A stretch of DNA of 6,699 bases from Proteobacteria bacterium UBA1278. Lineage in GTDB: Bacteria; Pseudomonadota; Gammaproteobacteria; Comchoanobacterales; Comchoanobacteraceae. Location of the stretch: the NCBI GenBank assembly GCA_002308435.1, contig DBUY01000065.1:1-6699 (forward strand), in the 5' to 3' direction. The notes under the pieces were generated by a model, which saw only the letters and a program-made list of their open reading frames with translations, searched no databases and was not told the DNA's origin. Made by a program: the position numbers and the translations under genes. Positions 1 through 5,827 of this stretch are shown piece after piece. Each line of letters begins with the position of its first letter. Within the stretch, counting starts at the first letter, position 1.

Positions 1-316
1 CCATATCAGGCGCTCCAATCATCAGCGGAATCATCCAATTAGCAAACCCTGCAAGCGCAGGCATGATGGCACCAAAAATCATAATCAAACCATGCAAAGT
101 GACCATCTGATTATAAAAGTTTGGATTCACAAACTGCATGCCTGGCGCTGATAGCTCAGCGCGAATAACAAGCGCCATTGCACCAGCCACAAAAAACATC
201 ACTAAACTAAACCAAAGATACAGAGTACCGATGTCTTTATGGTTAGTCGTCATAACCCAACGCAAACACCAATCTAGCCAACGAACACCACTGATTTCTT
301 TGACTGTTTCGCTCAT
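1..316 (-). CDS. ctaD: Cytochrome c oxidase subunit I, N-terminal 105 residues (runs off left edge)
   Basis: Catalytic subunit of an aa3-type haem-copper oxidase in the inner membrane. It reduces O2 to water with electrons from subunit II and pumps protons. The visible part starts with a short cytoplasmic tail, then TTNHKDIGTLYL (residues 23-34), a universal subunit I signature. Transmembrane helix 1 follows at about 33-51, then the RAE turn (52-54). Helix 2 contains TLHGLIMIF, where H75 is the expected low-spin haem a ligand, and the conserved segment FGAIMPALAGFANWMIP (81-97). The haem a3-CuB histidines lie beyond the edge. The start is ATG at 316, with GGGAG eight bases upstream (325-329). 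coxB lies on the same strand but is separated from this gene by a 257-residue orphan, which is unusual because coxB and coxA are normally adjacent. The family call is secure; only the missing C-terminal four-fifths is unseen. Confidence 0.97.
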   Translation of the reverse strand, partial: MSETVKEISGVRWLDWCLRWVMTTNHKDIGTLYLWFSLVMFFVAGAMALVIRAELSAPGMQFVNPNFYNQMVTLHGLIMIFGAIMPALAGFANWMIPLMIGAPDM

Positions 317-336
317 GTAAGATACTCCCAGATACT

Positions 337-356
337 ACCTGATCACCTTATCAGGT
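337..356. promoter_or_regulatory. Perfect inverted repeat upstream of ctaD
   Basis: ACCTGAT and ATCAGGT form perfect 7-base arms around a 6-base centre, 20 bases upstream of the ctaD start. It could be an operator or a hairpin in the ctaD leader. On the minus strand a TTGACT box at 373-378 lies just upstream, so the repeat would cover the place where a -10 element is expected. No good -10 box is visible (GATAAG is the best, with a spacer of about 20). The palindrome is seen directly; its regulatory role is inference. Confidence 0.4.
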
Positions 357-418
357 CGCTGCACAAGCTACAAGTCAACCCTATGAATGTTGGCGATTGT
401 GCCAATCATTAGTACCGC

Positions 419-449
419 AAACAATCAAAGATCAGCAGACAATTGATCT
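419..449 (-). terminator. Weak possible intrinsic terminator after the 257-residue gene
   Basis: On the minus strand AGATCA (449-444) and TGATCT (434-429) can pair around a 9-base loop, followed by the T-rich tail TTGATTGTTT. The hairpin begins 18 bases after the stop codon at 468. The stem is short and AT-rich, so termination would be inefficient at best and read-through into ctaD is possible. Confidence 0.28.
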
Positions 450-467
450 ATGCTGGCAAGCACATCA

Positions 468-1241
468 CTAATCTAAGGCTGACATCACATTGATTAGCTC
501 ATGATCTTCAGACACCTTAGGCGCAATAGCGCCACTATTCACTGCCAGAGCTAAAGAGTGATACATCGAGAGCGTCAGCCAATCATTGAGCGTTTCGATG
601 GCATGCACATGTGCGCTTTCATTCCCTTGTCTAAACAATGAAAAAGGCCGCACCCTGGTCTCATCATTTTGAGCAAAGTCAGTACATCTTGAAAGAGACG
701 CGAGGAAATGACGCATTGTTTCTTTGGGCAATACCATCAGAACATCATTCACCAATAGATCAGGATAATGCCAATGCAAACAAGACCAGCTGGGACGAAG
801 CTCAGCAACATGCTTCAAACAATACAAAACACGCCACTCGTGAAGACAATACCCCCTTAGGTCAGCAAATAAGAGGCGCTGATAATCGCTTTTCCCACGT
901 CCAGATTCTTGCTCAGAAAGATCCCACCAGAACTCCCTAATGGTATCAAGCTTAGCTCGATCAGATTGCGTCATAGGATTCGCAGATAACGTATTCATAA
1001 TTGAACTCGCACTAGAGAGCCTTTGCTTTGCAGCCAATCTATTTACATAGTCGCTGACAACGTTATTTAAAATGGGCTCTTGATTGTCATCGATCTGCAG
1101 GTAAGCTCGAGTGACAATATCTTGGACATCACCCTGAAGCTCTGTGGGAAGAGGCTCAAGCGAGGCCAAATCTTCACACTCGGGATCAGCATTCTGATTC
1201 TGTTTATCCCCGAAAAAGAAATTTATTATATTTTTTGTCAA
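468..1241 (-). CDS. Orphan 257-residue protein between coxB and coxA
   Basis: I do not recognise this protein. It has no signal peptide and no transmembrane segment, so it is probably cytoplasmic. It looks mostly helical. The N-terminus is MTKNIINFFF, followed by an acidic stretch (18-40), a helical part (about 40-75), a Trp-rich middle (EFWWDLSE 103-110, HEWRVLYCLKHV 134-145, SWSCLHWHYPDLL 151-163) and a C-terminal helical part (about 170-255). Seven Trp and several Cys (22, 132, 141, 154, 186) are present but form no metal motif I can name. The start is TTG at 1241: an in-frame TAA lies immediately upstream, and the run GGGGGG (1248-1253) sits six bases before it as a ribosome binding site. 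The next internal ATG would remove 81 residues. A gene here interrupts the usual coxB-coxA pair and is not a known assembly factor such as CtaG, Surf1 or CtaB. The long open frame supports it being real; function is unknown. Confidence 0.75.
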   Translation of the reverse strand: MTKNIINFFFGDKQNQNADPECEDLASLEPLPTELQGDVQDIVTRAYLQIDDNQEPILNNVVSDYVNRLAAKQRLSSASSIMNTLSANPMTQSDRAKLDTIREFWWDLSEQESGRGKSDYQRLLFADLRGYCLHEWRVLYCLKHVAELRPSWSCLHWHYPDLLVNDVLMVLPKETMRHFLASLSRCTDFAQNDETRVRPFSLFRQGNESAHVHAIETLNDWLTLSMYHSLALAVNSGAIAPKVSEDHELINVMSALD

Positions 1242-1247
1242 TTACAA

Positions 1248-1253
1248 CCCCCC
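1248..1253 (-). promoter_or_regulatory. G6 ribosome binding site that fixes the TTG start
   Basis: The minus strand reads GAAGGGGGG, then six bases (TTGTAA), then TTG at 1241. The TAA directly before that TTG is in frame, so translation cannot start further upstream. This purine block is a plausible Shine-Dalgarno element and makes the non-ATG start credible. Confidence 0.5.
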
Positions 1254-1269
1254 TTCATCAATCCAGACT

Positions 1270-1298
1270 AATATAACTTTAAATCAAAACACACACAA
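1270..1298 (-). promoter_or_regulatory. Possible sigma70 promoter for the 257-residue gene
   Basis: On the minus strand TTGTGT (1298-1293) is followed by a 17-base spacer and TATATT (1275-1270). The -10 box is good (5 of 6), while the -35 box matches only 3 of 6. It would put transcription start near 1263, about 22 bases upstream of the TTG start. If real, the orphan gene is not simply part of the coxB transcript. Confidence 0.32.
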
Positions 1299-1438
1299 CC
1301 ATCATTGACCATGCATACCGTTCAACTGCTTAAGTATTTATCGTCTAAGAAAATGAGCATACTAAAGCCAAGCAACGATAGATGAAACCAGAACTGGCTA
1401 GATTGCGTCATCAATGCATGCCGAAGAAATCATCACCG

Positions 1439-2215
1439 CTACTGATTCTGCTGCGACCTGACCCATTTTTCATAGTCAGCCTCAGAGCGCGCATCGACGA
1501 CAATTGGCATATAACCATGTTGCATACCGCAAAGCTCCGTACATTGTCCACGGTACATCCCGGGCTTTTCTATCCATATCCATGCTTCGTTCACATAACC
1601 CGGAATACAATCCATCTTCACGCCGAGATCTGGCACCCACCATGAGTGATTCACATCACTCGAAGTAAACAGCAGGCGTATTTTCTGATGAATCGGCACG
1701 ACCATAGGCTTATCGACCTCCAATAAATAATGTTTTCCTTTTGGCTTCAAGCCGCGTATCTGAGCAGGGCTTGTTGACAAGTTACTAAAAAACTGTATCC
1801 CTTCTTCAAGATAACTATACTGCCATTTCCACTGTGCCCCCGTAATTTTGATATTCATCACCGGCTTAGAGGTATCGTCCATTTTTGTGAGTAGACGCAC
1901 AGCAGGTATCAACATAAGCACCACTAAAACCAGCGGAATAGCCGTCCAAAGAATTTCCACCCAGAAACTTTCATGATAGTTCGCCGCTACCGCACCACGA
2001 CTTTTTCGAAATGCATAAATCGCATAGAAAAGCGCTGCAAAAACCCCAACACCAATTGCTAAACAGATATAAAAAATCAACATATGTAGATCATAAATCT
2101 GATGACTCACAGGCGTCACACCGACGGGTAAATTATAGCCGTACTCAGCTTGACTAACACCAGCCAAGAGAAACAATATTAATGGAAGAAATAAAGCCAC
2201 TCGTCGCTCACTCAT
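1439..2215 (-). CDS. coxB: Cytochrome c oxidase subunit II (CuA subunit)
   Basis: Accepts electrons from cytochrome c at the binuclear CuA centre and passes them to haem a in subunit I. A cleavable signal peptide (1-23, ending VSQA) is followed by two membrane helices (about 44-68 and 86-108) and a periplasmic cupredoxin domain. The aromatic motif QWKWQY (128-133) marks the electron entry patch. All CuA ligands are present: H190 in SSDVNHSW, then C225, E227, C229, H233 and M236 in GQCTELCGMQHGYM. The protein has 258 residues, so it ends soon after the cupredoxin fold and lacks the fused C-terminal cytochrome c domain of caa3-type subunits. That role may fall to the separate cytochrome gene ending 30 bases upstream, probably in the same operon. 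The start is ATG at 2215; a weak TAGG lies nine bases or more upstream. The 223 bases after it to ctaD's usual place are instead followed by an orphan gene. Confidence 0.97.
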   Translation of the reverse strand: MSERRVALFLPLILFLLAGVSQAEYGYNLPVGVTPVSHQIYDLHMLIFYICLAIGVGVFAALFYAIYAFRKSRGAVAANYHESFWVEILWTAIPLVLVVLMLIPAVRLLTKMDDTSKPVMNIKITGAQWKWQYSYLEEGIQFFSNLSTSPAQIRGLKPKGKHYLLEVDKPMVVPIHQKIRLLFTSSDVNHSWWVPDLGVKMDCIPGYVNEAWIWIEKPGMYRGQCTELCGMQHGYMPIVVDARSEADYEKWVRSQQNQ

Positions 2216-2245
2216 TCATTTGAACCTAAAAAACACATATCACGC

Positions 2246-2623
2246 TTACCACAAGGAATAATTGGTATTATCACTGGCAGCAGCTTGGACCATATACTTA
2301 ACAACTGCAATGATTTCTGCATCTGTACACTCATCACAACCACCACGCTTTACCGCACAACCACGACTACGCTGATCATCATCAGTCGTTACCACTGTCT
2401 GAAGTGCATCCACACGATAACGTTCGTTACCCGCATCAAGCGCCTCTTGACGTAGTTCATCATTGATTTCTGGTCCCATTATGGTGGCATTCACCAAAAA
2501 GTCGACACCAGCCTTAACGCGCCAAGACCACTGCGCTTGGTTTGCCAATTGCGGCGCACTATTGTTATCGGCTAGATGACACGACATACAATGCTTTACG
2601 AAGATATCACGGCCGTCGAGCAT
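2246..2623 (-). CDS. c5-like cytochrome c, haem domain (downstream part of a frameshifted gene)
   Basis: This frame carries a single haem c site, CMSCH at residues 12-16, followed by HLADNNSAPQLANQAQW, which resembles cytochrome c5. The C-terminal GGCDECTDAEIIAVVKYM (94-111) matches the c5 pattern with two cysteines (C96, C99) that usually form a disulfide. Two features differ from the family as I know it. About 37 extra residues (51-87) separate the two halves. The expected MPPKGGC segment reads AVKRGGC, so the usual axial Met is missing. From its own ATG at 2623 the product would have no signal peptide and could not reach the periplasm, where haem is attached. The preceding frame (2596-2943) supplies one, so the two are probably one gene, giving a product of about 232 residues with CXXCH at 119-123. 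It ends 30 bases before coxB and likely donates electrons to it. Confidence 0.85.
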   Translation of the reverse strand: MLDGRDIFVKHCMSCHLADNNSAPQLANQAQWSWRVKAGVDFLVNATIMGPEINDELRQEALDAGNERYRVDALQTVVTTDDDQRSRGCAVKRGGCDECTDAEIIAVVKYMVQAAASDNTNYSLW

Positions 2624-2943
2624 GGTATATCGGCGCGGCTTGGATTTTTTTTTTGCGTCTTAGACAAAGAGTCAGCTTGCGTTTGCATGGCTGTCTTGAC
2701 GTTTATTTTGTTTGCCTTAATGGACCACAACGCAGCATCAAACGACGCACTTTCTCGAAAGCGACCCGCAGTCAACTCTGTTAGCTTGTGGAACCAAGAA
2801 ATCGGTGATAACCGGCTTATCGTTTTCTCAACAGCTGACTTAGCCGGAACGGTCGCTGCTGATTGAACCACCATAGTAACCTCCTTAGCCATAACAACAC
2901 TGGCCACCAGAAGCACAGCCAACACTGAAAGTCGTCGAATCAT
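2596..2943 (-). CDS. Signal peptide and linker of the c5-like cytochrome (upstream part of a frameshifted gene)
   Basis: This frame starts with a clear secretion signal, MIRRLSVLAVLLVASVVMA, cleaved after residue 19. About 80 residues of low-conservation linker follow, with several Lys and Ser. It then crosses an A10 run (codons CAA AAA AAA AAT) and stops at 2596 after a short tail that looks non-native. Moving one base back at the A run continues it into the haem domain frame: Q97, three Lys, then SKPRRYTML, reaching CMSCH. That downstream frame has a TAA just before the A run, so the shift must happen within a short overlap. ATG at 2943 is preferred over TTG at 2958, because it leaves a standard signal peptide and has GGGTGA seven bases upstream. 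Read alone it is a 115-residue exported peptide of no recognisable function. Confidence 0.7.
   Translation of the reverse strand: MIRRLSVLAVLLVASVVMAKEVTMVVQSAATVPAKSAVEKTISRLSPISWFHKLTELTAGRFRESASFDAALWSIKANKINVKTAMQTQADSLSKTQKKNPSRADIPCSTAVISS
2645..2654 (-). other. A10 homopolymer at the cytochrome frame junction
   Basis: The minus strand has ten consecutive A exactly where the signal-peptide frame must change into the haem frame. In the upstream frame the last seven bases form A AAA AAT, a canonical -1 slippery heptamer. One extra A would also fuse the two frames in-frame. This fits a sequencing or assembly length error, a phase-variable tract, transcriptional slippage or -1 ribosomal frameshifting; the sequence alone does not decide. 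Confidence 0.75.
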
Positions 2944-3005
2944 ATTTACATCACCCAATATACAAGCACATTCATATTACTTTAACTGTAGCAGTCTATT
3001 GAGTA

Positions 3006-3033
3006 TCGAACAAGATACCGGCTAGTAAAGCCG
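3006..3033 (-). terminator. Possible terminator after the 612-residue gene
   Basis: CGGCT (3019-3023) and AGCCG (3029-3033) form a 5-bp GC-rich stem with a 5-base loop, starting about 24 bases after the stop at 3057. On the minus strand it is followed by the moderately T-rich GTATCTTGTTC. The T tract is poor, so this is only a candidate. It would separate the orphan gene from the cytochrome-coxB operon. Confidence 0.38.
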
Positions 3034-3056
3034 CCAATTTGTAATGACTTTATCAA

Positions 3057-4895
3057 TCATCTCATACTAAATTGTTGTACAGAGGTGGGAGAGACTTTAT
3101 TTTCTTGTTCAGCCAGCGTGGGATTTTGGTGCGTTGACGAAACACATTGATCAGAAAAAATAGAAAGGTAAGATGCATAATTTTGCTCAGCTGACGATTT
3201 GTGTGAAGGTTCCAAGAGCTCGTCGTGATGAGCAATTGCCGGCGCGGTATCCAACAGCGACAAAAATGGGGTTGTCTCTCCAGCAATATTCAGTAAAGGC
3301 GTTGGCTGAGACCTAAATTGAATAAATGGCGCAATTGAGTGCTGATAAAAATTGTAGAACTGATGAAATCTCAACTGCAATACAAACGGCTGAACAACGC
3401 CTGATAACCGGGTCATGTCTCCGATGATTTTATGCATAAAGGTTGCCAATAGAGTCAAGACCCTCTGACGATGATCACTTGACTCCGAATCTCTAATCAA
3501 CGCCACAAGCTGCTCCTTGATCACTGGGATACGGGACTCAATCTGATCCTCAAAATGATACTGCCACTGGTCACTTATGAGTAAATAATTTCCATACTTT
3601 GACAGCAATTGATCACGAAACTCATCGTATAGATGAAATCGCACAATTGACTGATCATCATGTGCTCCAGCAATCAGCGCACTGAGCGCACCACGAATTA
3701 GCTGCGCATATAAACATCCCCATACAGATCGTACCCGTTCACGCAACCAATCAGATTGCGCATTGTTGAATAAGTTGCCGGTCTCATGCAGTAACACACT
3801 ATAGTTCCAACGATGGGTTATCTCCTGACGTGATGGTGTGGCATGACCATGTGAAGCGACCAGAAATGCCAATACACGGTGACCAATATCTTCATCATTG
3901 CCCAGAATTAGAGCAAGCACCTTCAACCGAGCAGCAACAACACAACAGGTTTTCATATAAGAATCGCTTGAAAAACCGCGGTCATTTTTAGGGCGACGAT
4001 CCTTGAATAATTGATCAATTACCAAGGTCATATACGAACAAATTAAGTCAGATAGTTTCACGACATTAACCTGCATTTCCTCAGCTTTAGTATCAAATGA
4101 AGACAGCGACTGAAAATAGTCACACATATTCAAATGAAATTCAGTGCAGCGTTTATTGGGTAACTCTTTGTGAAACAGCCCAAGTTCTGATGAGCATGCC
4201 AGTAACATACTATATTTAGATAACGCGTTTTCACAAGGCTGTGATTGGCTAATAGTGTCAAAAATACAAGTCAACATATTCATATGAATATGCTTAAAAG
4301 TACTGTATTGCCGTTCACGCCGCATACTTTTAAGCAATCTGAGCATCATTGGCTCTTTGATTGGTGCTCGTTGAACCCAGTATGCAAAGAAACGAGCATA
4401 ACCATGGGGGAGAATCGATGTCTGTGGACTAGATAAGTGCCTAATCATATATTGGTGTACCTGTTCCATCTGGTAAAACATAAATAGATGCTGATGACTG
4501 AGTATATGCTTGAGGTACTGATCAATTAAATTTCTATTCCCAACACCCGCATACATGACCAATTCAGTGAAATGGTGATAGTAAGATAAGATTTCACGAT
4601 GGCGAGTATGGCGAGAGCAGGCAAGCAAAAAATCCAGCAGCGCACGGAAAGTTTTTTGTCGGTCTTCGTCATGAGGTAATTGCGATACGCTACGCACAAG
4701 CACATAATTCGAGTCAGAAAAAACATGTTTAATCGAAACAAGAACACTCTCAAAATCTGACTCTAAAAGATTGACAAGCGTGTGGAAAAAATCAACCCAC
4801 CCTTGCGCTAGTCCACCTGACTCAATATCAACCGTATGGATAGACCTTGATTTTGATTCATGCTTGGACCGAGGCCGAGATGAGTGTTTTTTCAT
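3057..4895 (-). CDS. Orphan 612-residue helical protein of unknown function
   Basis: I do not recognise any family. The N-terminus is short, basic and Ser-rich (MKKHSSRPRSKHESKSRS), with no signal peptide and no transmembrane helix, so the product is probably cytoplasmic or delivered by a non-Sec route. From about residue 28 to 530 the sequence looks almost entirely helical, with many Leu, His, Tyr, Phe and Gln, as in helical-repeat or scaffold proteins. Examples are GWVDFFHTLVNLLESDF near the start and LLATFMHKIIGDMTRL near 485-500. The last 70 or so residues are Ser/Gln/Glu-rich and probably disordered. No nucleotide-binding, protease, nuclease or metal motif is visible. The ATG at 4895 has a good ribosome binding site, GGAAG five bases upstream. 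The long uninterrupted frame makes it a real gene. A 295-base gap lies upstream and a 113-base gap downstream, so it may be a single-gene transcript. It could be lineage-specific. Confidence 0.85.
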   Translation of the reverse strand: MKKHSSRPRSKHESKSRSIHTVDIESGGLAQGWVDFFHTLVNLLESDFESVLVSIKHVFSDSNYVLVRSVSQLPHDEDRQKTFRALLDFLLACSRHTRHREILSYYHHFTELVMYAGVGNRNLIDQYLKHILSHQHLFMFYQMEQVHQYMIRHLSSPQTSILPHGYARFFAYWVQRAPIKEPMMLRLLKSMRRERQYSTFKHIHMNMLTCIFDTISQSQPCENALSKYSMLLACSSELGLFHKELPNKRCTEFHLNMCDYFQSLSSFDTKAEEMQVNVVKLSDLICSYMTLVIDQLFKDRRPKNDRGFSSDSYMKTCCVVAARLKVLALILGNDEDIGHRVLAFLVASHGHATPSRQEITHRWNYSVLLHETGNLFNNAQSDWLRERVRSVWGCLYAQLIRGALSALIAGAHDDQSIVRFHLYDEFRDQLLSKYGNYLLISDQWQYHFEDQIESRIPVIKEQLVALIRDSESSDHRQRVLTLLATFMHKIIGDMTRLSGVVQPFVLQLRFHQFYNFYQHSIAPFIQFRSQPTPLLNIAGETTPFLSLLDTAPAIAHHDELLEPSHKSSAEQNYASYLSIFSDQCVSSTHQNPTLAEQENKVSPTSVQQFSMR

Positions 4896-5190
4896 AGCAA
4901 CTTCCAGGATAGGGACTTAATGACTTGGCACATCAAAAAGATTATTAGTGTAATATCGCCTTTTAAGCAGTGTATACCACGATAAATATACAGCCAAGGC
5001 ATAAGCCAAATTACACAATTCAAAAAGCATAATCTAAAAAAAGGTTAATCTAAGAGCGCCTCGCTAATTCAAACTCAAACAAAAGAAAATCTGAGCGCAA
5101 CGACAGATAGAGAATTCTGCGAGTCAAAAATCTTTTAATCACGAGCCAGATACATCCCCACTGAGGAGAATGACCAGAGTCAATCTTACT
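4896..5190. other. 295-base intergenic region between the two minus-strand orphan genes
   Basis: No convincing gene, RNA or repeat is seen. The left part holds the ribosome binding site and probable promoter of the 612-residue gene. AATCTAA occurs twice 15 bases apart (5031 and 5046), which may be chance in AT-rich DNA. No strong terminator follows the small secreted gene; AGAGT/ACTCT near 5174-5190 is short and has no T tail. Confidence 0.5.
4969..4997 (-). promoter_or_regulatory. Possible sigma70 promoter for the 612-residue gene
   Basis: On the minus strand TTGGCT (4997-4992) is followed by a 17-base spacer and TACACT (4974-4969), 4 of 6 matches in each box. Transcription would begin near 4962, giving a leader of about 66 bases. 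The spacing is ideal, but the boxes are imperfect. Confidence 0.35.
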
Positions 5191-5643
5191 CTAAACCCGC
5201 ATCAGCGCATCATCGCCGACAAAGCTCGTAGTCTGTAGACTCTTTTCTGAGGATAAAACTTGATGATCACTATCGGCATAAATAAGATCATTTCTGTCCT
5301 GATAAGAAATACCATAATCAGCCTGTGGAGATAGCCCTACGTCATGCAATGGGTTAACAAGTTGGACAGTAGGCTGGACTGGATCACCCTTCTGCTCAAG
5401 TCGCTTTTTAGGCTGCATGGATTTTCGTTTACGGTCGCGACGAAATGATGAATTCCTACTTTTTTTAGGCAAGTAAATCTTAGCCGATCGACGCTTGGGG
5501 TACCGCTTCGGTAATTGGGTTTGATTATGATCAGAAACTTGCATAATTCCACAAATCAATGGCGGTAACTTCACAGCTGTAACAGCATGCATAGACCCAC
5601 TGGAGAGAAGAAGAAAGGAGATAAAAAAGACACGACAAAACAT
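5191..5643 (-). CDS. Small secreted protein with a strongly basic middle
   Basis: I do not recognise a family. Residues 1-20 form a signal peptide (hydrophobic core VFFISFLLLSSGS, likely cleavage after MHA or VTA), so the 150-residue product is probably periplasmic or secreted. Residues 46-85 hold 19 Lys or Arg against two acidic residues (PKRYPKRR, RRDRKRK, QPKKR), which could bind a polyanion such as nucleic acid, teichoic-like polymer or LPS. The C-terminal third (101-145) is acidic, with nine Asp/Glu against two Lys/Arg, and has no known motif. ATG at 5643 is chosen over an upstream in-frame TTG at 5685, because that TTG lies inside the promoter, upstream of the predicted transcript start. 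No clear ribosome binding site precedes the ATG. It is divergent from dprA. In many gammaproteobacteria a LysM-domain gene sits next to dprA; this gene occupies that place but shows no LysM. Confidence 0.7.
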   Translation of the reverse strand: MFCRVFFISFLLLSSGSMHAVTAVKLPPLICGIMQVSDHNQTQLPKRYPKRRSAKIYLPKKSRNSSFRRDRKRKSMQPKKRLEQKGDPVQPTVQLVNPLHDVGLSPQADYGISYQDRNDLIYADSDHQVLSSEKSLQTTSFVGDDALMRV

Positions 5644-5675
5644 ATAATATAATGAATTATTTTCTAATTTGTTAC

Positions 5676-5704
5676 AATATAACAAAAATGATCAACATAG
5701 TCAA
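5676..5704 (-). promoter_or_regulatory. Sigma70-type promoter of the small secreted protein gene
   Basis: On the minus strand TTGACT (5704-5699) and TATATT (5681-5676) are separated by exactly 17 bases; each matches 5 of 6 consensus bases. Transcription should start near 5669, leaving a leader of about 26 bases before ATG 5643. This is the best promoter in the window and it rules out the TTG start at 5685. Confidence 0.65.
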
Positions 5705-5827
5705 CACGTATACACAATACAATCTCGAGATAAAATCGCTTTCACCCTAGGAATCCAAGAAACACGATAGTGCTTCAGCAAGATATACATGCTAAGTTTA
5801 TCTATAAAAAAGAAGAACACGGCATCT

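Noticed and set aside
638..940. Plus-strand open frame of about 100 codons
   Set aside because: It is antisense to the 257-residue gene, with no ribosome binding site or recognisable product.
1382..1645. Plus-strand open frame of 87 codons
   Set aside because: It is mostly antisense to the CuA domain of coxB, which is certain.
2542..2866. Plus-strand open frames opposite the cytochrome gene
   Set aside because: They are antisense to a gene with a clear haem site and signal peptide, and their products resemble nothing.
2596..2958. TTG start at 2958 for the cytochrome signal-peptide frame
   Set aside because: ATG at 2943 gives a normal signal peptide and has better ribosome binding site spacing.
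3057..4895. Call of the 612-residue protein as a type IV secretion effector
   Set aside because: Only general features (helical, no enzyme motif, polar C-terminus) suggest it. No specific signal or eukaryotic-like domain is visible.
5191..5685. Longer form of the small secreted protein starting at TTG 5685
   Set aside because: The TTG lies between the -35 and the transcript start of a good promoter, and it would put 14 polar residues before the signal peptide.
5789..5827. Upstream ATG for dprA at 5789
   Set aside because: It would add only a Lys/Ser-rich tail, and no ribosome binding site is clearer there. It is kept as an alternative, not as the chosen start.
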